NCBI GenBank assembly: GCA_018398765.1
Contig: JAHBMJ010004557.1
Coordinates: 25,001 to 77,426 of the forward strand
Source of the DNA: Chromera velia
Taxonomy: Eukaryota > Sar > Chromeraceae
Direction of reading: 5' to 3'
DNA length: 52,426 bases
The position numbers and the translations under genes were made by a program. The notes under the pieces are model-generated. The model worked only from the letters and a program-made list of their open reading frames with translations, made no database searches and was not told where the DNA came from. Below, in pieces: positions 33,809 to 45,982 of the stretch (the first letter of the stretch is position 1; each line of letters opens with the position of its first letter).

Positions 33809-36800
33809 GAGAGTGTAAGAGACGATCTTTCTCCTTTCCCGTTTCCTGAAGATTCTTCAAAGACCACGATGAAAGAAAGGTGATGACCAAAAAGAAGAAA
33901 CAGAGAAGAGAAGCGAACAGAAGAAGGCACAAAAAACAATGTTGTCTTCGCAATGACCTGACGAAAGCCAACTGCCCCAACATCCAGAGAGGAAGGAGAA
34001 GGAACGGGTGGCCTTCCCCTCCATTCGAGCACCCGCTTTCCGAAGGCATTCTCCCTCCTAGACAATCCAGAAGGCGCACCAACTGCACAAAGCCACGTAT
34101 GAAGTAGTCGGAAAGGATTAAACGGGGAAATGAAGGAAGTGACGTGAAAGAATGGCAGAAATACAAAAATGAGGCACAAAAGAAGGGAACAAAGGAAGAC
34201 AGATAGAACAAGAAAAGGAAGCATTGCCCCCAAAGGCCCGGAGAAAGAGCGATGATTCCTGCAGCGCCAAAACGCGAGACCACTTCCCGCTCCCAACCTG
34301 CAACACTCAGGAAACGAAACGGAACTTACACTTCTGAGTCGTTTCTCGACAGATGCGCTCTCCTCGTCGCCATTCTGCTGCTCTTCCTCTTCCCCCTTCG
34401 TCCCCTTATTCGATTCTTTTCCGTCCTTCGTGATCTCCAAGCTGACTTCCGAGTGACGCCGGATGAGCCACCGAAGAAGGCTGCATCGTATCGGAGAGAA
34501 ACGGATCGGAAAGCGTGACTTTCATCACTTCTGCACTGTCCGTCTCTCTGAATCTTCTTCTCCCTCTCACAGACAAATATATGCTAACAACAGGCGAAAC
34601 CGAAAACATGTGAGGAAAGAACAAGGAGGAGGAAGGAGAACCCACAAGAAAAAACAATGAAACTAGTACGAAAGAATTTACGAACGGAAGTTCTTCCTTC
34701 CTCTTTTGTAGTCTCCGATTCATTCAGTATTGCTTAATTTTTCGTGCGCACTTCCGTGTTGCAGGATCGCTTTGGAAATTTTCCTTAAAGAAATCGAGCA
34801 GAACGTTCACTTAGCCGCTCCTTCACTCACTCACTCACTCACTCGAGAAATTGTTTTGAGACGATGTCGAAGAGTTGCTCAGGTTTTCCTTCTCCAATCT
34901 CCTCTTCGGAAACATCGGCCGTCTGGGATTGGACTTTTTTCCCTCTTGTCGCACCCCCCCCCCGGGCCCCTCTCCCTGTGCCGGGGGAGTGCGACAGGGG
35001 TGGCACCGAACAGTCACCGTCATGTGGCATCAAGGGAGGGAGGATGGGAGACAGACCGCTCGCACGGCGTCCGATTGGGACCTCTTCTTGCACAGCTACG
35101 GGGGGTGCAGACGGGCTCAGTTCTCCCTTTGTGCGCCTCCCTGCAACAATCAACGCCTGCAAGGCCTCGAAGGTGTGCACCAAAACTCCTGAGCGTCTTT
35201 GCCATTCGGCAACGGACAAGGAAGGCGTTCGGATGGTCTCGAACTTTCCGTAAGCCACTCGAGAGGGAGACCCTTCCGTCTCCCGAGCGCTAACCGAGCC
35301 ATCAAATTGGTCGACCGAGCTATCGTAAGGTCTGACCGAGCCATCCAGAGGTTGGCTGATCGTTGGAGGGTACCCGAAGAGCGGAGACGGGTGAGGGAAG
35401 ACTGAAGGGTCTGATCCTTCAGGAAAACGCTGTGGAGACAAATCTGGAGGAGCAGGACGCGCAATGTGCTCCGCTCTTTCTCCCACCCCGTTGGAATTTG
35501 AGGGATCGACATGACGGGGTACAACGGCAATGCCTTGTGACAAGTCCTTTCCCTCACTCCTCTCCCGATGGTTGGGGGGCGAGAGAGAGGCATCGAATCC
35601 CGAGGCAAGGAGAGAGAGGCTGAGGTTTTCTATCCAGTTCTGCGGCGAGGGGGAAGAGTCTAGGGGTGGAGGGAGCATGGAGGGGGAAAGAGAAGGAGAC
35701 TGATTCCCAGAGACCCTCCCTGCCCTGCAAAGCAAACTTGCGGAAGAACCCAATCCTAGGAGGGCAGCTGCTTCTTTCAACCGCAGTGGAACTTCCGAAG
35801 GGTCCAAAGGCAGAATGAGGCGCGGTCGGAGTGCTGGGGCAGACCGGGCAGACGCGGGGCCGTGGGCTACGTCGTCTTCTTCTTGGTGTGCGTTGAGAGA
35901 AACTGACCCCAACGCATTCTCTATGGAGTTGCCTTTGTCTTGCCCTTTCTGTTCCTTCAGAGCGTTTACATGGCTGCGAGAGCTCCCGGCAGATTCTGCA
36001 TGGGATGACTTTGTGCGGGAGAGAGAGAGGCGTCTCCTCTCGACTCTAGAGAGACCGGGTTTCAGCGTCCCGTCTCCTGAGAAGAAAATTCCCAGCCTGA
36101 TTTGGGCACTCCGGCAGACAAGGAGAGGCCGGGAGGTTGACAGAGAGAAAACGTCTCTCACGGCGTCTGTCGACAGAGAGGAGGTCACAGAGACCTTCTC
36201 TCTCTGCTCAATAAAGTCCCGACTCTGCAGAAGGAAGGAAAGGAAAGGAAAGGATAGGGACGAGGATTCACTTGCACAACAGTCAAGAGAAGTAAAGCTG
36301 GAACGCTCCCAATGGAACAAAACTCGAAAGAAGCGGAAAGACGAGGTTGCAGAGAATCAGAAGAACGGAAATGCACAAGCACACAAACAGATCTCACCAA
36401 AATGCCCCCCGCATTTGTTGACTGTTAACAGCGAAGGTGCACGTACTTCACAGCCCCTCATCAACCTCTCTAAACTCCCGCTTCAACTCTTCCTTCTGAC
36501 TTACAACTGCCAGCGAAGCCGAAAGAGCAACGAGGATGCCCTGAAAAGCCGACACCTTCTCATCCTCTGTGAACCTATGCGACGACGGACAGTTCTCCGT
36601 TGAGGCTGAAGTCGGAGGACCCACTCGGGAGGAGAAACTCTTCTCAAAACCAAACCCAAAGCACACCGGGCTGCATTCGACCAGACCACAAATAAACTAC
36701 AGCTAGGTTCTCCCTGCAGGGCTTGCAAGACCTTTCAAGCCAAAGAAAGAAAGAAGAAGAAGGAAGAGCATCCATGCATCATCTGGTTAGGATCACATGG

Positions 36801-37222
36801 GAGTTCCTTCATGTAGCAGTGCTCGCTGACCGCCTTCCCAAACTTCTTTCTCTCTACAGTGCAGTCCCTCCGTGAAATGAACAGGCAAGCAAGACACGTT
36901 CGTTCACTGCGTGTTGCCATCCTCCCTCCATCTACACATCACCCGAGACAAAGAAAGGGTAAAAGAAGGCAGAGTCACCACACTTGTGCGCACTCTTTCG
37001 TTCTTGTCCCCACGCACCCATCCCCCATCCATGTGTGCACGGATGCCTCCACAAACCCACCCAAGAGCCCTCCCTCCCTTCTTACCTGTCAGGTCGCATG
37101 AGTCCGTTGAAAAGCTTGCGGAACCAGAAGAACACATTCACCCCTAAGTCACTTCCCGCCCTGCATAGACAGACAGATAGACAGACAGACACACATGTAC
37201 ACACGCACATACACACACACAC

Positions 37223-37258
<36 letters not shown>

Positions 37259-39426
37259 CAAGCAAGCAAGCAAACAAACAAACAAACAAACGCAAACACG
37301 TACACACGCACGCACAGGGGGAGAGAAGCAGCTAGAGGGCAATTGGGACCCACACAAAGCGTCCACCCACCAGCTGACCACAAAAGAGAACTGCAGGCAC
37401 AGCGCGCCGCTGCAAGAACGAACAAGTCTGCAGCAACCAAACTAGACAGATAATGCAGCCGCGACGCAACTGCCCCCCACTGCCTGCCGCCGCTCCGATT
37501 CCAAAGCTGCCGCTCTCTCTCTGCCCCCTTTCCCCATTCTCGCTCATTCCCTGTCTGAGAAGAACCTTTGCTTGCTCCTGCCGACGCACCAACAGAGAAG
37601 TGGCGCATCGCCGCCTCTCTCAATCCCAAAAAGGCACTCCACAAAAGACCTTCCCTTGAGTCCCCACAGGCCATCACCCCCGACCGCCCCTCACGTCCCC
37701 CCTCCCAGCCCTCCAGCTTCTCTGCCAAGGAGAGAATTTGGTCAGACCCGTAGAGAGCCGAGCCACTCGAAAGCAGCAGACGGACAAGCAGTCCACCCCC
37801 ACACTTTTGTGAAGCTTCATTCGCTGTCTGCAAATCCCCCCCAACTTTCACCCTCGGGGCTGCAAGTCTCGGCACTCCATTTCGTCGTGCCGAAGTCAAG
37901 CATTCTCCACAATCAAACGTCCACATGTCTTCCCCCGAAGTCCCAACAACCTTTCGTGAACCTCGAAATCCGAACAAGTTTCTTTGTTCTTCTCTCCAAC
38001 CTCCATCTCCCCCCACTTTGCCGTCTCCAAAAGAAATTTTCAACCCATCCGCCAGACTCCCAACAGGCTCCACACCCCCTTTCTCTCCATCCTTTCCCAG
38101 GTGACACAGAGACACAGTTACCCTCCCGTTTCGCTTCTCCATACCCACTCTGATCGGTGTGAGGACTTGTCTCACCCATCTCTCCACATCACTCTGTTGG
38201 ACAGAGGAAACGACTGCAGTCGCACCCACCCGGAGCCACCCAAGGTCGACCGACGCAGCAAGCGGAACCACCTCCCCGCATGCGCACTTTCCCTTCCCAA
38301 TGCTTTCAGTGGCTGCCCGCACGAGTCGAGAAGCCAAGTGCCAGTCTGTATCTTTCAAATAGAGGCGGAAAACCAGACCCCCAAACACAAATCCTAGAAC
38401 CCCCACGACCAAACATCCCCGACCGCACAAATCAGGCACTGAACCTGCACCTTCCCTGTCTGCCTGCTTCTCGGAGGTCTCCAGCAGACTGCACAAACGA
38501 GAGCGCAAAATACGCCCACACAAAACTCGGGCAGGAAGCGACAAAGCGGAGACTGATGCCTCAACTGCACTCTCTACTTGACCGGCAGTGACCGAACTTC
38601 CACTCTCAGTCAGCGCTTGCCAGATCAGATCGCTGTGTCTGCGCGACTCTGTCATTTCAATTTCTGACAGATCAAGGAGGTCGTCCCTGCCCCGTGAGTC
38701 CTCCTCCGCCTGCAGGGCACAGAGGAGTTCCAGACGACCGTCAAGACTCAGGAAGGCTGAGCTGACACGAGAAAGGACCACGGACAGCTTCTCAAAGAAA
38801 CACGCGGATTCACCCTCCGCACACACCACTGCAGACATCAGAGACCCCTCGTTCCCCCCATTTCTGAGAGAAGGTAGAGCCTCCACCTCCACAGGACCAT
38901 TCTCCTTCAGACACGGCGGGAGCTGCTGTTCTTCCTCCACGTATCCAAGAGGAGACTGAACGGAATTTTTTCCATCAGGGCGACCTCTGGCGATCTCGCC
39001 GTAGAGAAAAGACAGGCAACTGACACGCTCTGCAAAAATCCGTTGCCAGTCAAGCAGGGGCACTTCGCGCAACAGACGCTGCGCCCGTGCGCACTCTCGA
39101 GACCAGACAGAGGGCACAGAGGCAAAGGATGCGCGTTCCTGTCTGGCTGCTCTGGGTAAGGACTTAAATTCGAAATCCGTGCTGCTGGGTGTCTGCTGCT
39201 CATACAGACGCTCCTTTGGACTCGTGGGTCGGAAGAGAAACAAATTGGAGGCTTCAAGGAGCCCTTCCTGTGAGGGGACCTTCTGCTTCCTCTTTGGGCC
39301 TTCAGGGGCAGCAGGGGTGTCCGTCTCCCTTGTGACTGCCTCCCTCTCTCTGTCCTCCTTCGCATCCCGAAGCTCTTGCCGCCTTTCAAGACGAAAGCAG
39401 CACCTCATGGAGGGCGAAGAGAACAC
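29253..39426 (-). CDS. Giant RCC1-repeat protein with a membrane-anchored or novel N-terminal half (10 exons)
   Basis: Ten exons join with consistent phase: 39426-37316, 37160-37086, 36670-36466, 36224-34843, 34480-34330, 33407-33353, 33207-32645, 32324-31221, 31105-30000 and 29595-29253, giving 2364 codons plus stop. From about residue 1420 onward there are RCC1 beta-propeller repeats: AAGMNGWGQLGLG, FVWGSNKHGQLG, GLWTWGEGSQGELGHG, FWTWGDHNFGQLGLG, WAFGNNQTGAVGVG and VWGLNDRGQLG, with low-complexity insertions between them. RCC1 propellers act as exchange factors or protein-interaction platforms. The first 1400 residues match nothing I know; they contain one probable transmembrane segment (GCLVVGVLGFVFGGLVFRL, about 334-352), helical stretches, and a Ser/Pro-rich region. 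The least certain joint is 31221/31105 (donor CAT|GTGAAC). Two separate genes split near 34.8 kb is an alternative, but the 34843/34480 phase match argues against it. Confidence 0.75.
33704..33806. repeat. (CA)n microsatellite with TACATA interruptions
   Basis: About 100 bp of CA repeats, (GT)n on the sense strand, in the intron between exons 34480-34330 and 33407-33353 of the RCC1 gene. Confidence 0.95.
37211..37255. repeat. (CA)n microsatellite in the first intron of the RCC1 gene
   Basis: The intron (37315-37161) is nearly all simple sequence. On the sense strand it starts GTGCGTGCGTGTGTACGTG, passes through (TTTG)n, (CTTG)n and (GT)n, then (CTGT)n, and ends CTATGCAG. Confidence 0.95.
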
Positions 39427-39724
39427 GACTTAGCGAGAATCGATCTCTAGGGCTTAAAGAGAGACCATGCGAGGCCGTATTTCAAACACGCCGCAACATC
39501 TCGCTCGAGCCTCACCGCTCTACTTATTTAACAGTCAGCCGGTCCTCAAGTCGGTGGATGAAAAGACGTCACCATTGAAGACGATGCACTGGCGACATGC
39601 CAAGGCACTGATCGAATATGATTGAATTTTGATTCACAATGAACGGTCGAAACGAAGTACGTTGGCGGCTGCTGGCCGTCTCCAACATGCAATTTTTTGT
39701 CGTGCCCGAATTTTGCTTGGGGTT

Positions 39725-39805
39725 CCGCGCGCCCCGGCCCCGCGGCCCGCGGCCCGCGCGAATATATTTGTTTTAAATTTGCATATTCAGCATGCATGCA
39801 TGGCC
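39725..39805. promoter_or_regulatory. 36-bp GC-only tract and ATGC repeat, likely divergent promoter
   Basis: 39725-39760 is 36 consecutive G/C bases, followed by an AT-rich AATATATTTG stretch and then GCATGCATGCATGGCC at 39790-39805. The minus RCC1 gene starts 299 bp to the left; the plus kinase-like gene is to the right. The 16-mer recurs exactly at 51865-51880. Confidence 0.6.
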
Positions 39806-41013
39806 CCGGAGAGCGATGGAAAGTGTAGCGTGGGCCGGGATGTTCCATTACATATAAGGGCCATGCACACCGATACACGACGATGAACTGACGTATACAT
39901 GCACTGTTTGCAGCATGCGTGTCACTTTCCATGCATGCACCGCCTGAGCTCCAAGGTTTGTCGGCGCTTTAATCGATGCTACTTATCAGTACCGGATCAC
40001 TCATTGTCTGAGTCGCTTACGGACGGATCGGCCCTATTGCGAATGCTCTTCCAAAGAACGTCTTTCTGTTCATTCCTGATCGACAAGCTGACATGATATA
40101 CAAGAAAGTGCATGCATTTCCCGTTGCACAGGCGCCGTTGTTCGCCTCCTTCGTGTGCATTTAGCGGATGAGCTTCCTGGTTTATTCGGAAGGCAGTTGT
40201 GCCCCCTGACGCAACCAGACTCATTCAACAAACGGATTAGACACGTGGATCAATCCCCTACGGCAGGAGAGCTAGCAGAAGAGAGCGATCACGGACGGCT
40301 TGCGGTCTTCCGTTGTCTGCCTGAATCCACACACTGTAGCGTCAGCCCGCAGTGCCCCAAGCAGAGCACGCGCTTTGAAGTAGAGAGGAGTTTCCTTTGT
40401 GTTCTTGTCAACTGGACGCGTGCGACAGCCTGTGTCTTGTTGTCAGGTTCAATTCTTGTAGACGCCAAGAACATTCAAACGGGTACGGAGGAGAAGGTGC
40501 ATGCATGAAGTGAAGCCAATGAATGAGAGCCGCTGCTGGGGGAGGGCTTGGAACTTACTTCTCTGTGTGTCCCTGGCTGCAAGTGTGCGGGCTCCAGGAT
40601 TGCACAGGGGTTAGTAAGAATGCAATGTGTGTATCTTCTTCCTCTTGTTTGCAAACACTGCGAAAGGGCATGCATGAGAGGCATCATGCCCGGCATTACC
40701 GCTCGTTCTCCGTCTCCCAGGAGACCGTCCCTCTTTTCTCTTGGTAGAAGCTAACGTCCTCTTCTGTCTGCATGTCTTTCGAACCCTCCACGCCTGGCCA
40801 TTTCTCTGCTCCCAACCCCTTAAATATTCTGTTCTCTTCTTTCGTTTTTTNNNNNNNNNNNNNNNNNNNNNNNNGAGGGGGGGCGGGTCTCTCAAGTTGT
40901 TTCTGAAGCGGTTTTTTATTCTCCTCCGAACTCTCGCTTTTTTGTCTGTCTGTTATTTTTTGCGCCTCTCTAAACGTCTGTCAGTCTACATGTCTTTTTC
41001 CCTCTCTTTCCAG
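39806..41013. other. Probable 5' exons and introns of the kinase-like gene, unresolved
   Basis: The plus frame at 40155-40498 (with SFLCVLVNWTRATACVLL) ends at AAG|GTGCAT and could be an exon. No clear ATG with context was identified. A 24-N gap at 40851-40874 prevents further reading. The N-lobe of the kinase must be encoded here. Confidence 0.35.
40851..40874. other. Assembly gap (24 N)
   Basis: It lies between a T run and a G run. Confidence 0.99.
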
Positions 41014-44000
41014 ACTTTGTGTTGGTACCGAATGTACGAATGCTTCCAGGTGCGCAGTTCTTTTCCTCTTTCTCTGATCCTCGCCATCTCCTTTCCCCTT
41101 CTCTCTCTGATGCGTCGGCAGACCCGGGTTCCCTTCGCCCTCCCACCGCGACTCCCTCCTTCCTCTCGCTCTCTGAATACTCAGGCCTCAGGTCAGCAAC
41201 AAGCCCCAATCATTCTCCTGGTCTCTGTGTGCTCTCCGGCACGCCTGTGTCTTCTCACTTCCCCCCCAAGCAACCAGTCTGCGCGGACACCAAAGCTCTC
41301 TTCTCGGAAACAGTCCTTGTCGCTTTTTTTGGCCTCTTCTTGTTGGCATTTTGCATGCTCTGAATAGGGGCTAAATCGCTTCGGGGCTCAGCACGGCACC
41401 TTGCTTGTCTATGCAGTTTTTCGTGCACCTTACCTCTGTTTTTCCATTCCTGTGTGTGCTTTTGAACGCAGAAACAAAGGGTGCGACTCAGGCAAATACT
41501 TCACGAATCCACGGCCTTTCGTTCTGACCTGGGAGGAATTTGTGTGCGGCAAAACCCCTCTGGACGACCTGTGCGGGGCCAAGGCACCCCGTACGAGTGC
41601 ACGGCCCGAGGTCGACAGTCTGAAGGCGAGACTGATGGCAGCATGGGGAAGGGTCGGGGACAGGAGGGGCAAAACGATTGACGATGAATTTCCCTTGACC
41701 TCCGAAATTTACTTCTCCTGGTTAGAACAGGGACTTGCAGGTATTGCGGGAATGAATCTGAATCCTTCAGGAACGCCAGGAAAAATTCGGGACCCTATTG
41801 TTCATAGGGACATCTCCCTGGAGAATCTGTTTGTGGACCCAGACGACAGGCTGGTCATAGGCGGCACTGCCTACTCAATTCCCCTCAGCGAGATCGGAAC
41901 GTGCACACCCCCAGGTCGGCCCCGTCTTCTGCATGGCACGGTTGTTTTCTGTTTGTGAAACAATTAAGGCGTGTGACCAGTCGAGCGTTAGTGAGTGCTT
42001 TAGCGGTTCTCTTAGTGTGATAATCTTCATGTCTTCATGTTTGCGGACGTGTTTGTGACTTCCTCTCCCAGCGTCGTGCTCTCCGAAGCTGTCGCGCCTC
42101 GCTTGTTTCCCTAAAGCGTACGCATCATTTCGCAGGCACACATACCTCCAGCAGTTGTTTTTTACGGTCTCTCTTTGCATGCGGCCTTTCCAGCCATTCA
42201 TCCATCCATTCATCCCATCCGTCTATCCATCCGTCCATTCATGCAGACTACTGCAATCTTCTTGTTTTTATTTGCACTGGATGCAGCCTCATGGTATGAG
42301 GAGGCCCCGGAAACTCTGAAAGCCGCAATCCTGAGGGGGGTTCTTGCGTCAAAGAGCGAACACGAGAGAGACAGGTGGGGCTTGAGAGAAGATGGAGCGG
42401 GTGAGGAAAGGTTCTTTCATTCGATTTTGTTCGGTGAGATCGTGCGAATCGGTAGATGCGAAGCGAAGTGAGAAAACTTTAGAATCAAAAGGATTGCTCA
42501 CTTCCCCTGACCCTTCTCCTTTGTCGATACGCAGGGAGGAGCATGACTACCAGCTGAAGGAGGCTGAGAAGAAGGTAGGGACACAGGAGGATGTCTTCTC
42601 CCTTGGTGTCACTTTCTTCCAGCTCTGTGCGGGGTGGCGGCTCAGGGTTGAGACGGAAACGCTTCCTTGGAGGCTCCTGAACGAGAACATGGCCTTGGCA
42701 GACTTGGCAGATGTGTACCGCAAGGCGCACTTGGAAAAGTTGGGCTTCTGGCTTGAGAGCGTCGAAAAAAAGGTACGTCGGCATTTTGAGAACGCTCTTT
42801 TTTCTCGTGTTGGGGTGGAATCACTTGCATATTGCCCTGGGAACACGTACAAAAGTTTTTTTATTTTTGACTTTTTCAGCGTCGAATTCTCGGAAGGTTC
42901 TGTTATAGCAGCATGGTAAATTCAAAGAACAGGCTCTTCAGAATTTTTCATGGAATTCCTTCAGGTTGCACAACAACGTGAGACATCGCGACCTTCTTGC
43001 TGTTCCACCTTGAAAAGAACGGTCCAAAAAGTTCTGTCTCTGTTTGCAAGCATTTCTTTCGAGTTATTGCCTCAGGCGCCTGCATGGTGCCTGTCTTTTC
43101 TTTCACGTGTCTTAAAAGTCATGAACGGTCTCTTCATTTCTTTGATGAAAGAAGAGGACTCAGAAACTGCCTTTCGCTTGTTTTCTTCCATTCACCATAC
43201 TCCTTCCTCTATTCTTTGGGGTGATGTTTTAAGCTTTCTTCAGCTTCCCCACCTTCGTCGCTTTTGACCCNCCCCCCCCGCCCCCCCCCCGGCATAATGT
43301 ACCAAAAATTGATTCGATCGTGCAGGATCCCGACTTCTCCGTCATGACGGGATGCAAATTCCTGAATGAAAAGTCAGCCTCCTCTCTGTCGGACTGTATT
43401 TTGGTAAATGAAAGAAAGCTATATGCAGCATTCCTGAATAGACTTTCCCTCTGCACTGACCGTTGAGCACGACCATCAAGTACAAATGTCGACCTTGGTT
43501 TATGCTCATTTGACGGAATCCGGCGTTTCCTTTTGTCCCCTTTTTTCTCTATAAGCTGGTGCTGCTCTTGACTCCTTCTTTCTCTTTACGCCTGCTTTCA
43601 TGTGTCACTCCGTGAGTACTTCGAAAGATAGAGTCGGTTTGAATTGTCAACACCTTCGGTGATGACTGTACGCGAACAGTTGAATGAATAAACGGAGGAA
43701 GGAATGAATGAATGAATGAGTGAGTGAGTGAGTGAGTGAAATGCAGCACCGAGGCGTTCGAAAGAGCAAAGTCAGTTTTTGCGATTTCTTACAGAAGAAT
43801 GTTTGTTTTGATGCTTTTTCCCTCTTTCACTCCTTACACTTTTCTTGCTGGTCCCAAACTGGAGGTCTTCTTTTTTTCCTCTCCCTCGGCTTCTTCGATC
43901 TTCGGAGTGTGCCGTTTCCACATTGTCTGTCTTTGCTTATGTTTTTCTTCTTGTTCCCCACTGCCACTTTTTTGCTTTTCAGCCTGACTCTCTTGCGCCT

Positions 44001-44810
44001 CTTCAATGCGCCTTCACAACGTTGCGGCACTTGTGTTCATGAGGAACAGCCCGATTGTTTCGCTTCTAGCGGCGCTCTTGCACGCCATGGCAAGTGGAAA
44101 GAGCGGAAGACGATCGTTGAGAAACTCACGGAAATGAAATTTGACTTCCTTCTCTGACTCCTCACTCTCGTATGGAATGATGCATGTGATTTTGTAACTA
44201 CATTAATTGTTGCAGGAGAATTCTCCAGAGGATGCTCAAGATGGACGTCAACGAACGCGGGGATGCCGCCAGCGTTCTGAAAGACGAGTTTGAAGGTGCC
44301 ACTGCCTTCTCTGTCTGTGAAAACTCCTATGGGAAGGACACTCCACCCCCAGGCATGCCTGACTGTATGGTCTTGAGAGACCATCAGAAAAAAATTGAAA
44401 TCGCAGAAAAACGCCGAGGCACCACCAGTACCGGCGGCTGGGGGCTTCCAAGTCGTTTGTCTCCTCAGGTTGAAGGGTCGAGCAGTCAGCATCGGCAGTC
44501 CCCTTCGCCATCAGCAGCCACTGGACCGACTTCGACGTCAGGCCCATCGCCATCGCTTTCATCAGACAGCACAGGCTCCGGCAGGCCCAAGCCAGCGTCT
44601 AGCACCCCACCCACAGGAACTGAAGCAGAGGGGACCACCGAGGGAGCAGGCAAGTCGCCGTTAGAATCACGAAAAACTCAAAACATGACTGCCCCTTTAC
44701 AACCCGACGTTCAATTTGGACCTGAACAGACGACATCCGGGAGAGATGTTGCGCAAGTATGGGTGCCCGTGCTCTTGGTGCCAATAGCAAGCAGCAATGA
44801 AACTGCCTGA
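41014..44810 (+). CDS. Protein kinase-like protein lacking a DFG motif, 5' partial
   Basis: Exons supported by splice motifs and phase: 41014-41049 (possible), 41472-41914, 42287-42374, 42535-42772, 43326 to about 43403, 43747-43770 (24-nt micro-exon) and 44216-44810. The kinase C-lobe is recognisable: hinge-like FVLTWEEFVCGKTPLDDL, catalytic loop IVHRDISLENLFV with Asp and Asn intact, activation segment ending WYEEAPE (created by the 41914/42287 join), helix F EDVFSLGVTFFQL, and the final helix RILQRMLKMDVNERGDAAS. The metal-binding DFG is replaced by VIGGTAYS, so the Asp is missing; a pseudokinase or one with altered Mg binding is likely. A roughly 170-residue Ser/Pro/Thr-rich tail follows the domain. 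The joint between 43403 and 43747 is unsettled, because the GTAAAT donor is in phase 0 and the micro-exon needs phase 2. The N-lobe was not located. Confidence 0.68.
43701..43739. repeat. (GAAT)n(GAGT)n microsatellite before a micro-exon
   Basis: Four GAAT and about six GAGT units end two bases before the acceptor ATGCAG of the 24-nt exon at 43747. Confidence 0.9.
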
Positions 44811-45751
44811 GTTTTGGTAAAAACTTGGAATTCAAACACAAGAAAATGATGAGAAAACATTATTTAAAAAATGATACCCTTTCAATTTTCTCGTTTTATC
44901 GGCCATTGACAGTTAGTCAAATTTGAGTCCATTCATTCATCAATATGAAAGTACTTGCCATTATGCCATATATAGAGCATTTGTAAATATATTATTTTGG
45001 GCCTTCAATTACGGTTCATTGAATTTTTTATATTGAATAAACTATTTTTTTATTTTAATATTTCTTTATGCTCCATCGGTATGAAGCTTATACTATGGCT
45101 AGTATATTACTAGACTAGTACTAGTGCTCATCTCGTAGGGTAAAGTTGCAGCTTCAATTTTTTCGTAAAATTTATTTTAATTCATAATACTACAAATAAA
45201 TTTCATGACAGAAAGCCTAATTCATATATAGTATAGTATAATACACTATAATACACTACACTAATAATATAGACTGAGTGTATAATACTGTGTATCTGCA
45301 TTTCTCCGAGTCTGACTGTATTATACACTGCTAGAAAGGGTGTAAGGCGGCACTGCCAAGGCCTAACGCAAGGCTTAAAAACTACAGTAATACAATTTTA
45401 CACATCTTTAACAAATTTACATTTAGTTTATGCATCATACCAATCACTCTCATTAAATCTCATTTAAACCTAAATTTACATATAAAACTGGGCATAAATA
45501 AAATTTGATACAACTTTGTATCTAGCATTGTATATACTACGGATATTTGTGGCTAGATTTCAAAGTTGTGAGTCATTGCAACCTTATAGATTGTGTTCGT
45601 CAGCAGTTTTCATACAAATTCGATGCATCCACGTCAGATAATGAATTGCAGTGATGCACCATTGCACCGAAACCGACAGTTCTCTATGGACCGATGGACA
45701 AACCGACTCCCTCACTCACTCGAGTGACCTGGTTGATTCATGAATGCCTAA

Positions 45752-45783
<32 letters not shown>

Positions 45784-45982
45784 AGTGGAGCGGTTGAGAG
45801 GCCAGGTTAAGCCAAGCTTGCGGTCTCTGGCTGCCTTCGTCGGACGTGCTCAAGTACAAGCACCACAAGGCAGACAGAGCCTTTTACTTTGTTGTCCTGT
45901 CCTCCCTGTCTACTCTGTGTGCCTGCATGCCAGTGGGTGGATGTGAAAGACCCAAGGTCGATCTGTCAGGCAGGTGGATGGA
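44811..45982. other. AT-rich tail-to-tail interval without recognised element
   Basis: It separates the 3' ends of the kinase-like gene and the CFAP36 gene. It contains TATAGTATAGTATAA-type short repeats near 45225-45260 and a (GAAA)n run at 45752-45784. No coding frame, and no inverted-repeat element found by eye. Confidence 0.6.

Noticed and set aside
33176-33883. 235-codon plus ORF across the (CA)n tract
   Set aside because: It is antisense to RCC1-gene exons and an intron and mostly codes His-Thr from (CA)n.
37144-37315. Val/Cys-rich C-terminal tail of the frame starting at 39426
   Set aside because: It is translated (GT)n and related repeats; donor CCCCT|GTGCGT and acceptor CTATGCAG give an in-phase exon coding GVNVFFWFRKLFNG instead.
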